64,000 nt of DNA from NCBI GenBank assembly GCA_023444055.1, contig JAEZRV010000073.1, positions 1 through 64,000 of the forward strand. The letters run 5' to 3'. Positions 25,256 to 34,263 of this stretch are shown piece after piece. Numbering within the stretch: position 1 is the stretch's first letter; each line of letters begins with the position of its first letter. The notes beneath the pieces were generated by a model. It did not search any database and was not told where the DNA came from. It saw only the letters and a program-made list of their open reading frames with translations. The position numbers were made by a program, and so were the translations under genes. The DNA comes from Bacillota bacterium (GTDB lineage: Bacteria; Bacillota; Clostridia; Acetivibrionales; DSM-1351).

Positions 25256-26329
25256 ATGAAAAGGAATAAAAGAGACTACTTTTTAAATTTTCTTTTACTG
25301 CTTGTATGCGTAATACTAGCAGTCTGTCTTACTATATCAAATTTCACTGAGCCTCCAAATACTCCTGTAGCAAGCAGGAGTGAAGCTACGCAAGGAAATT
25401 CTGCTACGGCTACTGAGGTTAGTGGTACTGCATTTGCAGGAACAAAAGATCAAGCTTACTTTATGTGTGTTTTTGTTAAGGGTACTGCATACTGGAAGGG
25501 TGTCTATAAAGGCTTTAAAGCTGCGGGGAATCAGCTTGGAGTCAGAACAGAGTTTGTAGGTTGTGACGAATACGATGCTAATGCCCAGTTAAAAGTTTTT
25601 GAACAAATTGTGGCAAAAAAACCAAAAGGAATTGCTCTATCCCCAATTAGTCCGGAAATATTCAAGGAGCCGATTAATAAAGCAATAGCAGATGGGATCA
25701 AGGTTACTACCTTTGCTTCGGATTCGCCGGATAGTAAAAGGCTTACTGTCATAACTACCGATGATATAACACAGGGAAGGCTGGCAGCTGATTACATAGC
25801 ACAAAAGACAGGAGAACGTGGAACAATCGGAATAATTGAAAGACCGAATCAAACAAACCATGCGAAGCGTGTGAAAGCATTCATGGATAGGTTAAATGAA
25901 AAGTATCCCGATATGAAGGTTGTATCACGTGCTACAGCAGATGGAGATGAGGCAAAAGCAGCAAGGGCAGCTACCGCGATGATTAGGGAACACCCTGATT
26001 TGTCGCTTATTTACTGTGTTGCAGGAATAGAGGGAATAGGTGCAGGAGTGGGAGTAAAAGAATCAGGAAAACCGGTAAAGGTATTTTGTTATGATGTTGA
26101 TCCACAGATAATTGATATGATTAAAGATGGAACGATATTTGCTTCTTTCCAACCAAATACTGTAAATATGGGCTATTGGTCAATGCTATGCTTGTATACT
26201 GCAGCAAACAACCTGGTTGACCCTGCTAACGATTGGAAAAGCGCAAACAAATCACCTTTACCTACAACTATTGATAATGGAATTGACGTAGTAACAAAGG
26301 AAAATTGCGACTACTTCGACATTAAGTAA
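25256..26329 (+). CDS. Anchored sugar-binding protein (RbsB-like), probable sensor partner
   Basis: This is 357 residues from ATG 25256 behind GGAGG; an ATG at 25226 is in frame but has no good site. A hydrophobic anchor (about residues 12-30) has no proper lipobox, then a Ser/Thr-rich linker, then a Peripla_BP_4 fold (YFMCVFVKGTAYWKGVYKGF and ALSPISPEIFKEPINKAIAD). It is closely related to the lipoprotein at 41265. It is next to the sensor kinase and far from the transporter genes, so a role in sensing rather than uptake is plausible. Confidence 0.85.
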   Translation: MKRNKRDYFLNFLLLLVCVILAVCLTISNFTEPPNTPVASRSEATQGNSATATEVSGTAFAGTKDQAYFMCVFVKGTAYWKGVYKGFKAAGNQLGVRTEFVGCDEYDANAQLKVFEQIVAKKPKGIALSPISPEIFKEPINKAIADGIKVTTFASDSPDSKRLTVITTDDITQGRLAADYIAQKTGERGTIGIIERPNQTNHAKRVKAFMDRLNEKYPDMKVVSRATADGDEAKAARAATAMIREHPDLSLIYCVAGIEGIGAGVGVKESGKPVKVFCYDVDPQIIDMIKDGTIFASFQPNTVNMGYWSMLCLYTAANNLVDPANDWKSANKSPLPTTIDNGIDVVTKENCDYFDIK

Positions 26330-26343
26330 TACTAATTCGCATA
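26327..26343 (+). repeat. Dispersed 17-bp repeat
   Basis: TAATACTAATTCGCATA occurs here and again at 54622-54638. A related core, TACTAATTTGCAT, opens the larger repeat at 26371. Confidence 0.6.
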
Positions 26344-26370
26344 CTGCTACTATATAAACTGTACTAACCG

Positions 26371-26450
26371 TATATACTAATTTGCATTTAAGAATGTGGC
26401 ATCACATTTTTAAATAGCCGCATCTGCGGCGAGAATTTAGTCCGCAAATG
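26371..26450 (+). repeat. Hairpin-rich dispersed repeat, copy 1
   Basis: About 80 bases starting TATATACTAATTTGCATTTA and containing the hairpins AATGTG..CACATT and GCCGCATCTGCGGC. The same sequence in inverse orientation lies at 40074-40154 with few differences. It resembles a REP- or MITE-type element. Confidence 0.8.
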
Positions 26451-26482
26451 TATTATAAGCAAATAAAATAATAGAATAATAC

Positions 26483-26533
26483 AAAAAGTACTATCCGATT
26501 AATATTTACTACTATCAGGATAGTACTTTTTTA
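26483..26533 (+). terminator. Strong terminator after the sensor and binding-protein genes
   Basis: AAAAAGTACTATCC (26483-26496) pairs perfectly with GGATAGTACTTTTT (26518-26531), followed by TTATTTTT. It separates the sensory genes from the catabolic operon. Confidence 0.85.
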
Positions 26534-26701
26534 TTTTTATAGTCATTTTTTAATATAAATACCTAAGTTTATAATCAAATACTCTTTTTACAATTAAAAA
26601 CTTCATAGAATTATTAAAAATTTACGCGAATATGACCTCAATTAATATTATATCATTTAACTATGAAATGACCATTTAATATTTATCAAGGATAAACTAA
26701 A

Positions 26702-26799
26702 AATCATAATTTAAGTCTTTATCTGAGAAATCAAAATTGAATCATGATTTCGAGTCTATCCGATAAATTTTAATTAATCATGATTCAAGTCTATACTAC
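26702..26799 (+). promoter_or_regulatory. Three imperfect tandem repeats upstream of the catabolic operon
   Basis: AATCAT(A/G)ATTT-like blocks followed by (A/G)AGTCT(T/A)TA start at 26702, 26740 and 26776, periods of 38 and 36 bases. The third ends about 60 bases before the first gene. The spacing is near whole DNA turns, as expected for a regulator bound in tandem; the AraC-type response regulator is a natural candidate. Confidence 0.55.
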
Positions 26800-26856
26800 A
26801 AATCTTAATTTTTATGGGTTTTATAGACAATTAGTAAGAAAACAAGGAGTACAAAT

Positions 26857-27618
26857 ATGGATTTCAAGTTGAGCAATAAGGTTGCGCTGATTACTGGAGG
26901 AGCTCGTGGTTTAGGAACTGCAATTTGCCGAAACATGGCTGCCGAGGGTTGCAATATTGCAATAAATTATAGGAATGATCATAAAAGGGCGAGGCTACTT
27001 GCAGAAGAGATTGAAGAAAAATATGGTGTCAAAGCAATATTTGTAGAAGGTGACGTAACAAGTGAAGAAGATGTAAAACGAATTTTTCGTGAAATAATAT
27101 CTCAATTAGGCAGTATAGATATTTTGATAAACAATTCCGGGATTTGCCGGGTATCAATGGTTAAAGATATGGACTTGTTTCAGTGGAATAGTGTGATAAG
27201 CACAAATTTGACGGGAACCTTTTTAACCTCTAGGGAAATGATAAATATACTCATCGCCCAAAACAAATGTGGAAAGATTGTCAACATTGCATCTCAATCA
27301 GCCTTTAACGGTTCAAAGAACGGGAAATCACACTATGCAGCAAGTAAAGGAGGAGTTGTGACCTTTACACTTTCGTTAGCAAAAGAGGTAGCACAGTATG
27401 GGATAAATGTAAATAGCGTAGCTCCGGGAATGATGTATACAGAAATGACATCTGAAACCCTTGATAAAGATATGGACAAATACAAAAAAGAAATCCCATT
27501 AGGGCGCATAGCTGAGTTTGATGAAGTTGCACGAGTTGTGGTGTTTTTGGCTTCAGATGTATCAAGCTATATTACGGGGACAACCTTGGATGTCAGTGGG
27601 GGAATTGTAGGTAGGTAA
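26857..27618 (+). CDS. SDR-family oxidoreductase (FabG-like), first of operon
   Basis: This is 253 residues. ITGGARGLGTAICRNMA (nucleotide-binding TGXXXGXG), INNSG in place of NNAG, the catalytic Ser in IASQSAF and Tyr-Lys in HYAASKGG, and GINVNSVAPGMMYTEM after it. These are classical SDR marks for an NAD(P)-linked alcohol or keto reductase. It is close in sequence to the SDR at 33376, so the two may act on related intermediates. AAGGAGT precedes the ATG. Confidence 0.9.
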   Translation: MDFKLSNKVALITGGARGLGTAICRNMAAEGCNIAINYRNDHKRARLLAEEIEEKYGVKAIFVEGDVTSEEDVKRIFREIISQLGSIDILINNSGICRVSMVKDMDLFQWNSVISTNLTGTFLTSREMINILIAQNKCGKIVNIASQSAFNGSKNGKSHYAASKGGVVTFTLSLAKEVAQYGINVNSVAPGMMYTEMTSETLDKDMDKYKKEIPLGRIAEFDEVARVVVFLASDVSSYITGTTLDVSGGIVGR

Positions 27619-27752
27619 AAAGGATGAGTGCTTATGATTCAAAGTGCTGGAAATTTGACAAATGCAAAAAACAATTTATATAAAATGACAAACGTCATTA
27701 AATAATTTACATAGAAAATATTAATAAAACTGATTGTGAGGAGGAAATTAAA

Positions 27753-28532
27753 ATGTTTTCATCATTAAAAGGTAAGGTCTGCGTTGTTACAGGAGCAGCA
27801 AGAAGTATAGGACTTGGTATTGCGGAAAGATATGCAAAAGAGGGTGCGGCAGTTGCTATGATTGATATTAACAACGAAGTTGTAGTACAGGCAGATAGAA
27901 TAACGCAAGAAGGTGGAACTGCTAAAGGATATATATTGGATATAACTGATAGAGAAGCTGTTTTTGCTTGCTTTGATAAAATAGTTAAAGATTTTGGCCC
28001 TGTTTTTGCATTGGTAAATAACGCAGGAATAGTTGACCAGCGTCCGTTTGAAGAAATTACAGCTGAGCAAATCAATAGACAAATGGCGGTAAACGTAAAC
28101 GGAACTCTTTTCTGTGCACAAGCTGCGGTTAAAACTATGAAAGATCTGAAAAATGGCAGAATAATTAATTTCGCGTCAAAATCAGGCAAGACAGGTTCGG
28201 CAATAATGGCACATTATTCAGCAGCTAAGGGTGCAGTAATTGCATTAACTCATGCTTTAGCATTTGAATTGGCTCCATTTAACATAAAAGTGAATTGTAT
28301 GTGTCCAGGTATTACAGATGCAACAGGTGTTTGGAGCTCAGTTAGCGCAGGATATACAGATAATCTGAAATTATCCAGGGAAGAAGTAATCAAGAAATTT
28401 ACTGCAAAGATTCCACTTCAGAGATTAACAGATATAGAAGATGTTGTTGATTATGTTTATTTCCTTACTGCAAGCGGAGAATACTGTACAGGTCAGGCGT
28501 TGAACATAACAGGTGGAAGGGAGATGCACTAA
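27753..28532 (+). CDS. SDR-family oxidoreductase
   Basis: This is 259 residues. VVTGAARSIGLGIAERYAKE, VNNAGIVDQRPF, the catalytic Ser in FASKSGK, and HYSAAKGAVIAL with Tyr-Lys. An insertion after the PG loop (ITDATGVWSSV) fits sugar/polyol dehydrogenases such as those for sorbitol or arabinitol. GAGGAGG precedes the ATG. The next gene starts one base after its stop, so they are cotranscribed. Confidence 0.9.
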   Translation: MFSSLKGKVCVVTGAARSIGLGIAERYAKEGAAVAMIDINNEVVVQADRITQEGGTAKGYILDITDREAVFACFDKIVKDFGPVFALVNNAGIVDQRPFEEITAEQINRQMAVNVNGTLFCAQAAVKTMKDLKNGRIINFASKSGKTGSAIMAHYSAAKGAVIALTHALAFELAPFNIKVNCMCPGITDATGVWSSVSAGYTDNLKLSREEVIKKFTAKIPLQRLTDIEDVVDYVYFLTASGEYCTGQALNITGGREMH

Positions 28533-28533
28533 T

Positions 28534-29577
28534 ATGGCATCATCCATAGGAAATTGTGTTAAGTATTACGCACCAAAGGATGTAAGAATTGAAGAAATGA
28601 AGGAAATACCGAAAATTAGCATTGGTGAGGTACTTGTAAAGATTGAAGCTTGTGCGATCTGTGGAACTGATATTAAGTCATTTGTAAACGGAAATCCCAG
28701 AATAAAGCCCCCGCAGGTTATGGGACACGAGCTTTGCGGAACTATAGTGGAATTAGGCGAGGGTGTAGAAAATTATAAAATTGGACAAAGAGTTACTATG
28801 GCTACCACAATAGGCTGTGGTGACTGCTATTACTGTAATAAAGGAAAAACAAACCTGTGCAGAAGCGCTGAGGCAATGGGGTTTAATTATGCAGGCGCGA
28901 TGGCTCCATATGCAGTAATTCCTGCGAAGGCTGTTAAACAGAATCATCTGGTTGACGTAGGAGATCTGGATGCCACGATAGCTTCCCTTAGTGAACCAAT
29001 GTCATGTGCAATGAACGATATCAATCGTGTGCCTGAAGAAGAGCTTGAGAATGTACTTATATGGGGGCTAGGGCCACTCGGTATGTTGCATGCGTTATGT
29101 GCCAGAGAAAAAGGTGTTAAAAATATAGTTTGTGTGGCATTCCCGGGAAAAAGGTCTGATATGGCAAGGGATATGGGCTTGACAGTTCTGACTCCCGATG
29201 AAATTGATGGAAAGTTTAAAGAACTTTCAAAGGTCGAAGGTTTTGATCTTATACTTATCACCGCTCCTAACAATGGGGTGCAAAGTAAAGCTCCAATGTA
29301 TGCAAGAAAAGGCGGATATGTATCGTACTTTGCGAGTTTGCCAGTAGGAGATGAAATGATTAGTGTGAACAGCCGTACCATTCATTATAATGAGTTGAAC
29401 TTATACGGCACATCCGATTCAACAGTTAAACATGTTCAAGCAGCAGTAGACTTACTAAGGAAGAATCCAGAAGGATTTAGACCTTTGATTACACATGTTA
29501 TGCCATTTTCGGATTTCCACAAGGCAATGGACGAAATTAAAGCAAAAAATGCCGTAAAAATAGTGTTGGTTCCGTAG
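28534..29577 (+). CDS. Zinc-dependent medium-chain dehydrogenase (sorbitol/threonine dehydrogenase-like)
   Basis: This is 347 residues from ATG 28534, with GGAAGGGAG inside the preceding gene's end. Catalytic zinc motif CAICGTDIKSF and GHELCG; structural zinc loop GCGDCYYCNKGKTNLC with four Cys; a Rossmann part (WGLGPLGMLHALCA). The family oxidises secondary alcohols of polyols or amino alcohols with NAD(P). It probably oxidises the substrate or an intermediate of this pathway; the exact substrate is unknown. Confidence 0.88.
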   Translation: MASSIGNCVKYYAPKDVRIEEMKEIPKISIGEVLVKIEACAICGTDIKSFVNGNPRIKPPQVMGHELCGTIVELGEGVENYKIGQRVTMATTIGCGDCYYCNKGKTNLCRSAEAMGFNYAGAMAPYAVIPAKAVKQNHLVDVGDLDATIASLSEPMSCAMNDINRVPEEELENVLIWGLGPLGMLHALCAREKGVKNIVCVAFPGKRSDMARDMGLTVLTPDEIDGKFKELSKVEGFDLILITAPNNGVQSKAPMYARKGGYVSYFASLPVGDEMISVNSRTIHYNELNLYGTSDSTVKHVQAAVDLLRKNPEGFRPLITHVMPFSDFHKAMDEIKAKNAVKIVLVP

Positions 29578-29616
29578 GTTCATTGACTTATTACAAATTA
29601 TAAAAGGAGTACAGCT

Positions 29617-30678
29617 ATGAAACTTGTTGGAATTGGTGATTTATTTATTCCCAATGAATATATACTATCAGGATTTAAGCAGTTCAAGGAACTTGGCGTT
29701 GAAGTCCAGACCGTAGATTGGAAGCTTAATGATTTTACAGAGCTTCAGAATATAAATCTTTTGGTAGAGCATGGTGGAAGTGAAGCCTATGAAGTACCTG
29801 ATTACATAATAGATGCATGTAAGGATGCTGATATTATCATAACTGAATTTTGTACCGTTACAAAAAAATTGATTGATGCATGTACAAAACTTAAAGTAAT
29901 TGGAGTACTTCGGGCTGGATGTGAGAACATAAATGTAGAGTATGCAACGTCAAAGGGTATTATGGTTTTCAATACCCCTGGTAGAAATGCAGATGCAGTT
30001 GCTGATTTTACAGTGGGAGTTTTAATAAGTGAAAGTAGAAACATTGCCAGAGGACACCTTGGCTTAAAAAATGGAGAATGGATAAGAACATATTCAAATT
30101 CAGGACACATACCTGATCTTCCGGGCAAAACAGTTGGTGTTATCGGACTTGGAGAAATCGGTCAAAAGGTTGCAAAGAGACTTGTTGGTTTTGACGTTAA
30201 GCTTCTAGGCTATGACCCTTTTGTGAATAATCCTCCCTATGGAATAGAAATGGTAAGTCTGGAAGAATTGATGGAGAAGTCTGATTTTGTAACCGTCCAT
30301 GTCAGGGCAATGAAAGAAACAGAAAATCTTGTTAACAAAGAATTAATTCAGAAGATGAAGCCGACAGCATATTTAATAAATACTTCAAGGTCATCTGTAG
30401 CAGATGAAAAGGCTATTTATGAGGCATTGAAGAATAAGAAAATCGCAGGAGCCGCTCTAGACGTATTCGATGTTGAACCGCCTGGGAAAGAATATCCGCT
30501 TATAAAGCTTGAGAATGTAACAATCACTCCTCATATGGCAGGTGGCTCAAATGATGCATTCTATAATTCACCTAAAAAGCTGGCACTCGAAATGGTTAAA
30601 CTTTTTGACGGACAGAATTCAAGATACTTGGTTAACAAACAAATATTTGAGTCTGCCATAAAAAAATTTAGAGAATAA
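29617..30678 (+). CDS. D-isomer-specific 2-hydroxyacid dehydrogenase
   Basis: This is 353 residues. NAD-binding GVIGLGEIGQKVAKRL, substrate-domain loop VIGVLRAGCENINV with the Arg region, INTSRSSVADEKAIYEALKN with the active Arg/Glu, and the catalytic His in TPHMAGG. It is slightly longer at the C-terminus than average. It reduces a 2-keto acid or oxidises a D-2-hydroxyacid, so the pathway probably passes through a sugar acid. AAAGGAG precedes the ATG. Confidence 0.9.
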   Translation: MKLVGIGDLFIPNEYILSGFKQFKELGVEVQTVDWKLNDFTELQNINLLVEHGGSEAYEVPDYIIDACKDADIIITEFCTVTKKLIDACTKLKVIGVLRAGCENINVEYATSKGIMVFNTPGRNADAVADFTVGVLISESRNIARGHLGLKNGEWIRTYSNSGHIPDLPGKTVGVIGLGEIGQKVAKRLVGFDVKLLGYDPFVNNPPYGIEMVSLEELMEKSDFVTVHVRAMKETENLVNKELIQKMKPTAYLINTSRSSVADEKAIYEALKNKKIAGAALDVFDVEPPGKEYPLIKLENVTITPHMAGGSNDAFYNSPKKLALEMVKLFDGQNSRYLVNKQIFESAIKKFRE

Positions 30679-30680
30679 TA

Positions 30681-30877
30681 TTTTAAGCGGTTGTTACGTA
30701 AGGTGAAAACACTGGTGATGAGTTTATGGCATTTGCTGGAGTTGGCTCAAGTGTTGGTGATATGGTGCTTTATTGTAGAGGGCGAATCAGTGCTCTAGCT
30801 ATATAGAAATGAGAATCCCAATAGATTCGGTAATTGCAGGAATAGTAGATATTGTTGAAAGTAAGAGGGGTGTTTGA
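30681..30877 (+). pseudogene. EutN/CcmL-type microcompartment vertex protein remnant
   Basis: One frame reads FAGVGSSVGDMVLYCRGRIS and stops at 30804-30806; the frame two bases on reads MRIPIDSVIAGIVDIVE to TGA 30875-30877. In EutN/CcmL shell proteins the same blocks occur in order (D-VGAGVG-VL---G--AR and then PVDAAIVGIVD). The N-terminal half is missing and the frame is broken. It lies directly before deoC, as in some sugar-phosphate microcompartment operons. Confidence 0.7.
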
Positions 30878-30906
30878 CCTTAATATAAAATTGAGAGGTG
30901 AAGGTA

Positions 30907-31599
30907 ATGGAAAAAAACATGCTTAATGAAGTGGACATAAATAATCTGGCTGCTACATGTGATCATACAGTATTAAAACCTGATACAACAAAAAAGACAA
31001 TAGAAAAGTTCTGTCAAGAGGCAATGGAATGGGGCTTTGCATCTGTTTGCGTAAATCCTACACATGTAAGGTATGCGGCAAGTATTCTTAGAGGAAGTAA
31101 AGTAAAAGTATGCACAGTTATCGGATTCCCTTTAGGGGCTAACACACCTGTTGTTAAGGCTGCCGAAGTGCGTGATGCAATCGCAAACGGAGCTCAGGAA
31201 GTTGATATGGTAATTAATATAGGAGCAGTAAAAGACGGAAATTATGATTTGGTAGCTAGAGACATTAAAGCGGTTGTTGATGCAGCAGCAGGGCAGGCAT
31301 TAACTAAAGTAATTATTGAAACCTGTCTTTTAACAGAAGAAGAAAAAATAAAAGTGTGCTTACTTGCGAAAAACGCAGGAGCAGATTATGTAAAGACTTC
31401 AACAGGAATGAGTACTGGCGGTGCTACAGTTGAAGATATCATGCTTATGAGGAAAACTGTTGGGTCCGAAATGGGAGTAAAAGCATCTACTGGTGTAAAT
31501 AACCGTGAAATTGCACTTGATTTTATTAGAGCAGGAGCAACACGTTTGGGAACAAGTAAAGGTATTGCTATTCAGACTGGAGTTGCCCCCAAGTGCTAA
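30907..31599 (+). CDS. deoC: Deoxyribose-phosphate aldolase
   Basis: This is 230 residues from ATG 30907 behind GAGGTGAAGG. CDHTVLKPDTTKKTI, the strand motif CTVIGFPLGAN, VDMVINIGAVKDG, the Schiff-base Lys in ADYVKTSTGMSTGGAT, and VKASTGVNNREIALDFIRAG with the second active Lys. The family cleaves 2-deoxyribose-5-phosphate to acetaldehyde and glyceraldehyde-3-phosphate. A Thr in place of the usual Gly in KASGG is unusual and may shift specificity. It lies between a shell-protein remnant and a kinase gene, fitting a kinase-aldolase route. Confidence 0.92.
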   Translation: MEKNMLNEVDINNLAATCDHTVLKPDTTKKTIEKFCQEAMEWGFASVCVNPTHVRYAASILRGSKVKVCTVIGFPLGANTPVVKAAEVRDAIANGAQEVDMVINIGAVKDGNYDLVARDIKAVVDAAAGQALTKVIIETCLLTEEEKIKVCLLAKNAGADYVKTSTGMSTGGATVEDIMLMRKTVGSEMGVKASTGVNNREIALDFIRAGATRLGTSKGIAIQTGVAPKC

Positions 31600-31821
31600 A
31601 ACTACTTAATAACTCAACAAGGCATGTGGTAAAGACAATTATTAAATATGATTAAAGTCTTGTATGTATAGTTGAAGCAGTATCCTTAAAAAGAAAGAAC
31701 TTATTGAAGTGTAAATAGCATTCACAAAAATAAAAACTTGTTGAAGTGGTAACAAGATGCCTAGAAAAGATGGGAAATGCAGTGGGTAAATAGACAGCAG
31801 CTTTTGTAGCAGGAGGAATTA

Positions 31822-33315
31822 ATGAGTAAATACATTTTATGTATTGATAATGGCTTAACAACCACCAAATCAGTAATCTTTACAACTGACGGTAAAGAAA
31901 TAGCCTCCAGCCTTATAAATACAGTGGTTGAGAAGCACGGTGTTTGTGCTGAAATTGATATGGAACTGCAATGGAAAAACACAGCTTATGTAATAAAAGA
32001 AGCCATAAAAAAATCAAACATCAATCCTTCAGATATAGTTGGAATTGGTAACAGTGGGCATGGCGCCGGTCTTTATTGTTTGGATAAAGATAATAAACCG
32101 GTAAGAAAAGCCGTATCTTCAATGGATGCAAGGGCAATTAAACTCCTCGAAGAATGGGAGCTGGAAGGTAAAAGCGCTTACAAAAGCCTATACCAAAATT
32201 TGTGGACTGGTCAAGCTATTCCGATATTAACTTGGTTAAAAAGAAATGAACCAGATAACTACAAAAAAATTGAAAAGATTTTTATGGTTAAAGACTGGAT
32301 TATTTATAAATTGACTGGAAATGCAGGGATAGAATACACCGATGCTAGTAATTCCGGGTTAATAGATCCCAGAACTAAAAATACGGATAAGGAAGTTTTA
32401 AAGCTATTTGGGATAGAAGAAATGTTTGAGAAGCTTCCACCATTAAGAAAGACCACAGATATTGCAGGGTATGTTACAGAGGAAGCTTCTATAGAAACAG
32501 GCTTAAATGTGGGAACTCCTGTAATAGGCGGGATTTATGACGTAATTGCATGTGCACTTGGAAGTGGTGTTTTTGATGATGACAAATATAGCTTGATTGC
32601 AGGAACCTGGAATGTGAACACCGGAATTAGGGAAGATCTTGTATATAGTGCCAAAACTATGAAATGTTCGCTCTTTGTTGATATTGACAGATATATCTAT
32701 GTGGAATCGAGTGCAACATCTGCTGTAAATCTTGAATGGTTTATAGACAATGTGATAAATGCGATTGGTTTATCTGATACTTCAAATGGTAGTCTTTATA
32801 AAATAATTGATGAGAAAATAAGCGAAATTAATATTGAAGAGTCAAATATTATTTATATGCCTTTTTTGTTTAAATCACAGCTTTCAAAAAATATGGATGG
32901 AACATTCTTGGGAATTAAGGCGGAACACAATATATTTCATATGTTAAGAGCTTTATTTGAAGGAGTGGCTTTTGCGCACTTAATGCATATAGAAAATCTC
33001 AGAAAAGCAGGAGTTGTCAGAAATAAAGCAGTACTTTCTGGAGGCGCTACTAATAGCGATATCTGGTGTCAGATATTTTCAGATGTTTTGAATATGGAGA
33101 TAATTACAACTGAGGCATCACAGGTAGGAGCTTTAGGAACTGCAGTTTGCACTACTATAGCAATAGGTGAATACAATGACCTCAAGAAAGCAATAGATAT
33201 TATGGTAAAAAATAAGAAGCATTATTATCCCGATGCAAAGAGAAACGAAGTTTATATGAAGAAGTATAAGGAATTTAGAAGAGTAATTGAGATGTTAGAC
33301 AAGACTGACAGCTGA
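31822..33315 (+). CDS. FGGY-family carbohydrate kinase (LyxK/EryA-like)
   Basis: This is 497 residues. CIDNGLTTTKSVIFTTDGKE (first ATP loop), IGNSGHGAGLYCLDKDNKPV, a WTG-x-PI-WLK stretch, VKDWIIYKLTG, and the second ATP domain with LSGGATNSDIWCQIFSDVLN. The pattern of CLDKDNKPVRKAVSSMDARA and TPVIGGIYDVIACAL is closest to L-xylulose/3-keto-gulonate and erythritol kinases. It should phosphorylate a ketopentose or polyol before aldol cleavage. AGGAGGA precedes the ATG. Confidence 0.88.
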   Translation: MSKYILCIDNGLTTTKSVIFTTDGKEIASSLINTVVEKHGVCAEIDMELQWKNTAYVIKEAIKKSNINPSDIVGIGNSGHGAGLYCLDKDNKPVRKAVSSMDARAIKLLEEWELEGKSAYKSLYQNLWTGQAIPILTWLKRNEPDNYKKIEKIFMVKDWIIYKLTGNAGIEYTDASNSGLIDPRTKNTDKEVLKLFGIEEMFEKLPPLRKTTDIAGYVTEEASIETGLNVGTPVIGGIYDVIACALGSGVFDDDKYSLIAGTWNVNTGIREDLVYSAKTMKCSLFVDIDRYIYVESSATSAVNLEWFIDNVINAIGLSDTSNGSLYKIIDEKISEINIEESNIIYMPFLFKSQLSKNMDGTFLGIKAEHNIFHMLRALFEGVAFAHLMHIENLRKAGVVRNKAVLSGGATNSDIWCQIFSDVLNMEIITTEASQVGALGTAVCTTIAIGEYNDLKKAIDIMVKNKKHYYPDAKRNEVYMKKYKEFRRVIEMLDKTDS

Positions 33316-33375
33316 TGTCACTCTTTTGAAATTGTTTTTCTATTATATGTAAAAATAAAAAAGGGGGGGATAGCT

Positions 33376-34137
33376 ATGGATTTTAATTTGAAGGGCAAAA
33401 CAGCAATTGTAACAGGCGGAGGAAGCGGTTTGGGAGCTTCAATAAGCGAAATTCTGGCAGCTGAAGGAGCTAACGTAGTTGTGAATTATTTAGTTGATGA
33501 GGAAAATGTTTTTAAGTTTGTAGATCAGCTTAATGAAAAATATGATACACGTGCAATACCTTTATATGGGGATATTACGAATGCATGTGATATAGACAAT
33601 GTCATTGCAAAGACGGTTGATATTTACGGTAAAGTAGACATTCTTGTGAATAATGCCGGAGTATGGCCAACAGCATTCGTTGAAAGTATGACTGATGAGG
33701 AATGGGAAAAAACAGTAAAAATAAACCTTACAGGACCCTTTATGTTTAGTAAGCGGGTTGTACAGCACCTGATAGGAAGAAAAAGCAAGGGGAAAATTAT
33801 AAATATTGTTTCACAGGCTGCTTTTCATGGTTCAACCAGTGGTCATGCCCATTATGCAGCTGCAAAAGGGGGAGTTGTAACCTTTACAGTTTCACTTGCC
33901 AGAGAAGTTGCCAAGTATGGAATAAATGTAACAGCAGTAGCGCCGGGAATGATGAGAACTCCAATGAATAAAAAAGAACTTGCAGAAAATGAAGCTAAAT
34001 ACATAGAAAGAATACCTTTAGGTAGGATTTCAGATCCTGTAGAAGTTGCATATACAGTTGCCTTTCTGGCATCAGATAAGGCAGATTATATAACTGGTGC
34101 AACTATTGACGTTACTGGCGGTATGCTGATGAGATAA
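33376..34137 (+). CDS. SDR-family oxidoreductase, paralogue of the one at 26857
   Basis: This is 253 residues: VTGGGSGLGASISEILAAEG, VNNAGVWPTAF, Ser in IVSQAAFHG, Tyr-Lys in HYAAAKGG, and GINVTAVAPGMMRTPM. It is similar in length and sequence throughout to the SDR at 26857 (same FTVSLAREVAKYGINV region), so the two derive from a duplication. It lies after the kinase behind AAGGGGGG. Confidence 0.9.
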   Translation: MDFNLKGKTAIVTGGGSGLGASISEILAAEGANVVVNYLVDEENVFKFVDQLNEKYDTRAIPLYGDITNACDIDNVIAKTVDIYGKVDILVNNAGVWPTAFVESMTDEEWEKTVKINLTGPFMFSKRVVQHLIGRKSKGKIINIVSQAAFHGSTSGHAHYAAAKGGVVTFTVSLAREVAKYGINVTAVAPGMMRTPMNKKELAENEAKYIERIPLGRISDPVEVAYTVAFLASDKADYITGATIDVTGGMLMR

Positions 34138-34263
34138 AAAGATTAAAAGATTAAATCCAACTTTCCTAGCTTAAAAATAATAGATGCATTAGCATCAGAA
34201 AATTTTAATGTGTGAAAGTTGAATTAAAGATTTCAAAAATATAAAAAAGGAGAATGTATTATT

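Noticed and set aside
26702..26799. Possible CRISPR array from the 36-38-bp periodicity
   Set aside because: The repeats are imperfect and AT-rich, only three copies, without spacer-like variation or cas genes.
28753..29381. Minus-strand frames inside the MDR dehydrogenase gene
   Set aside because: They are shadows of a well-supported plus-strand gene and have no start signals or known motifs.
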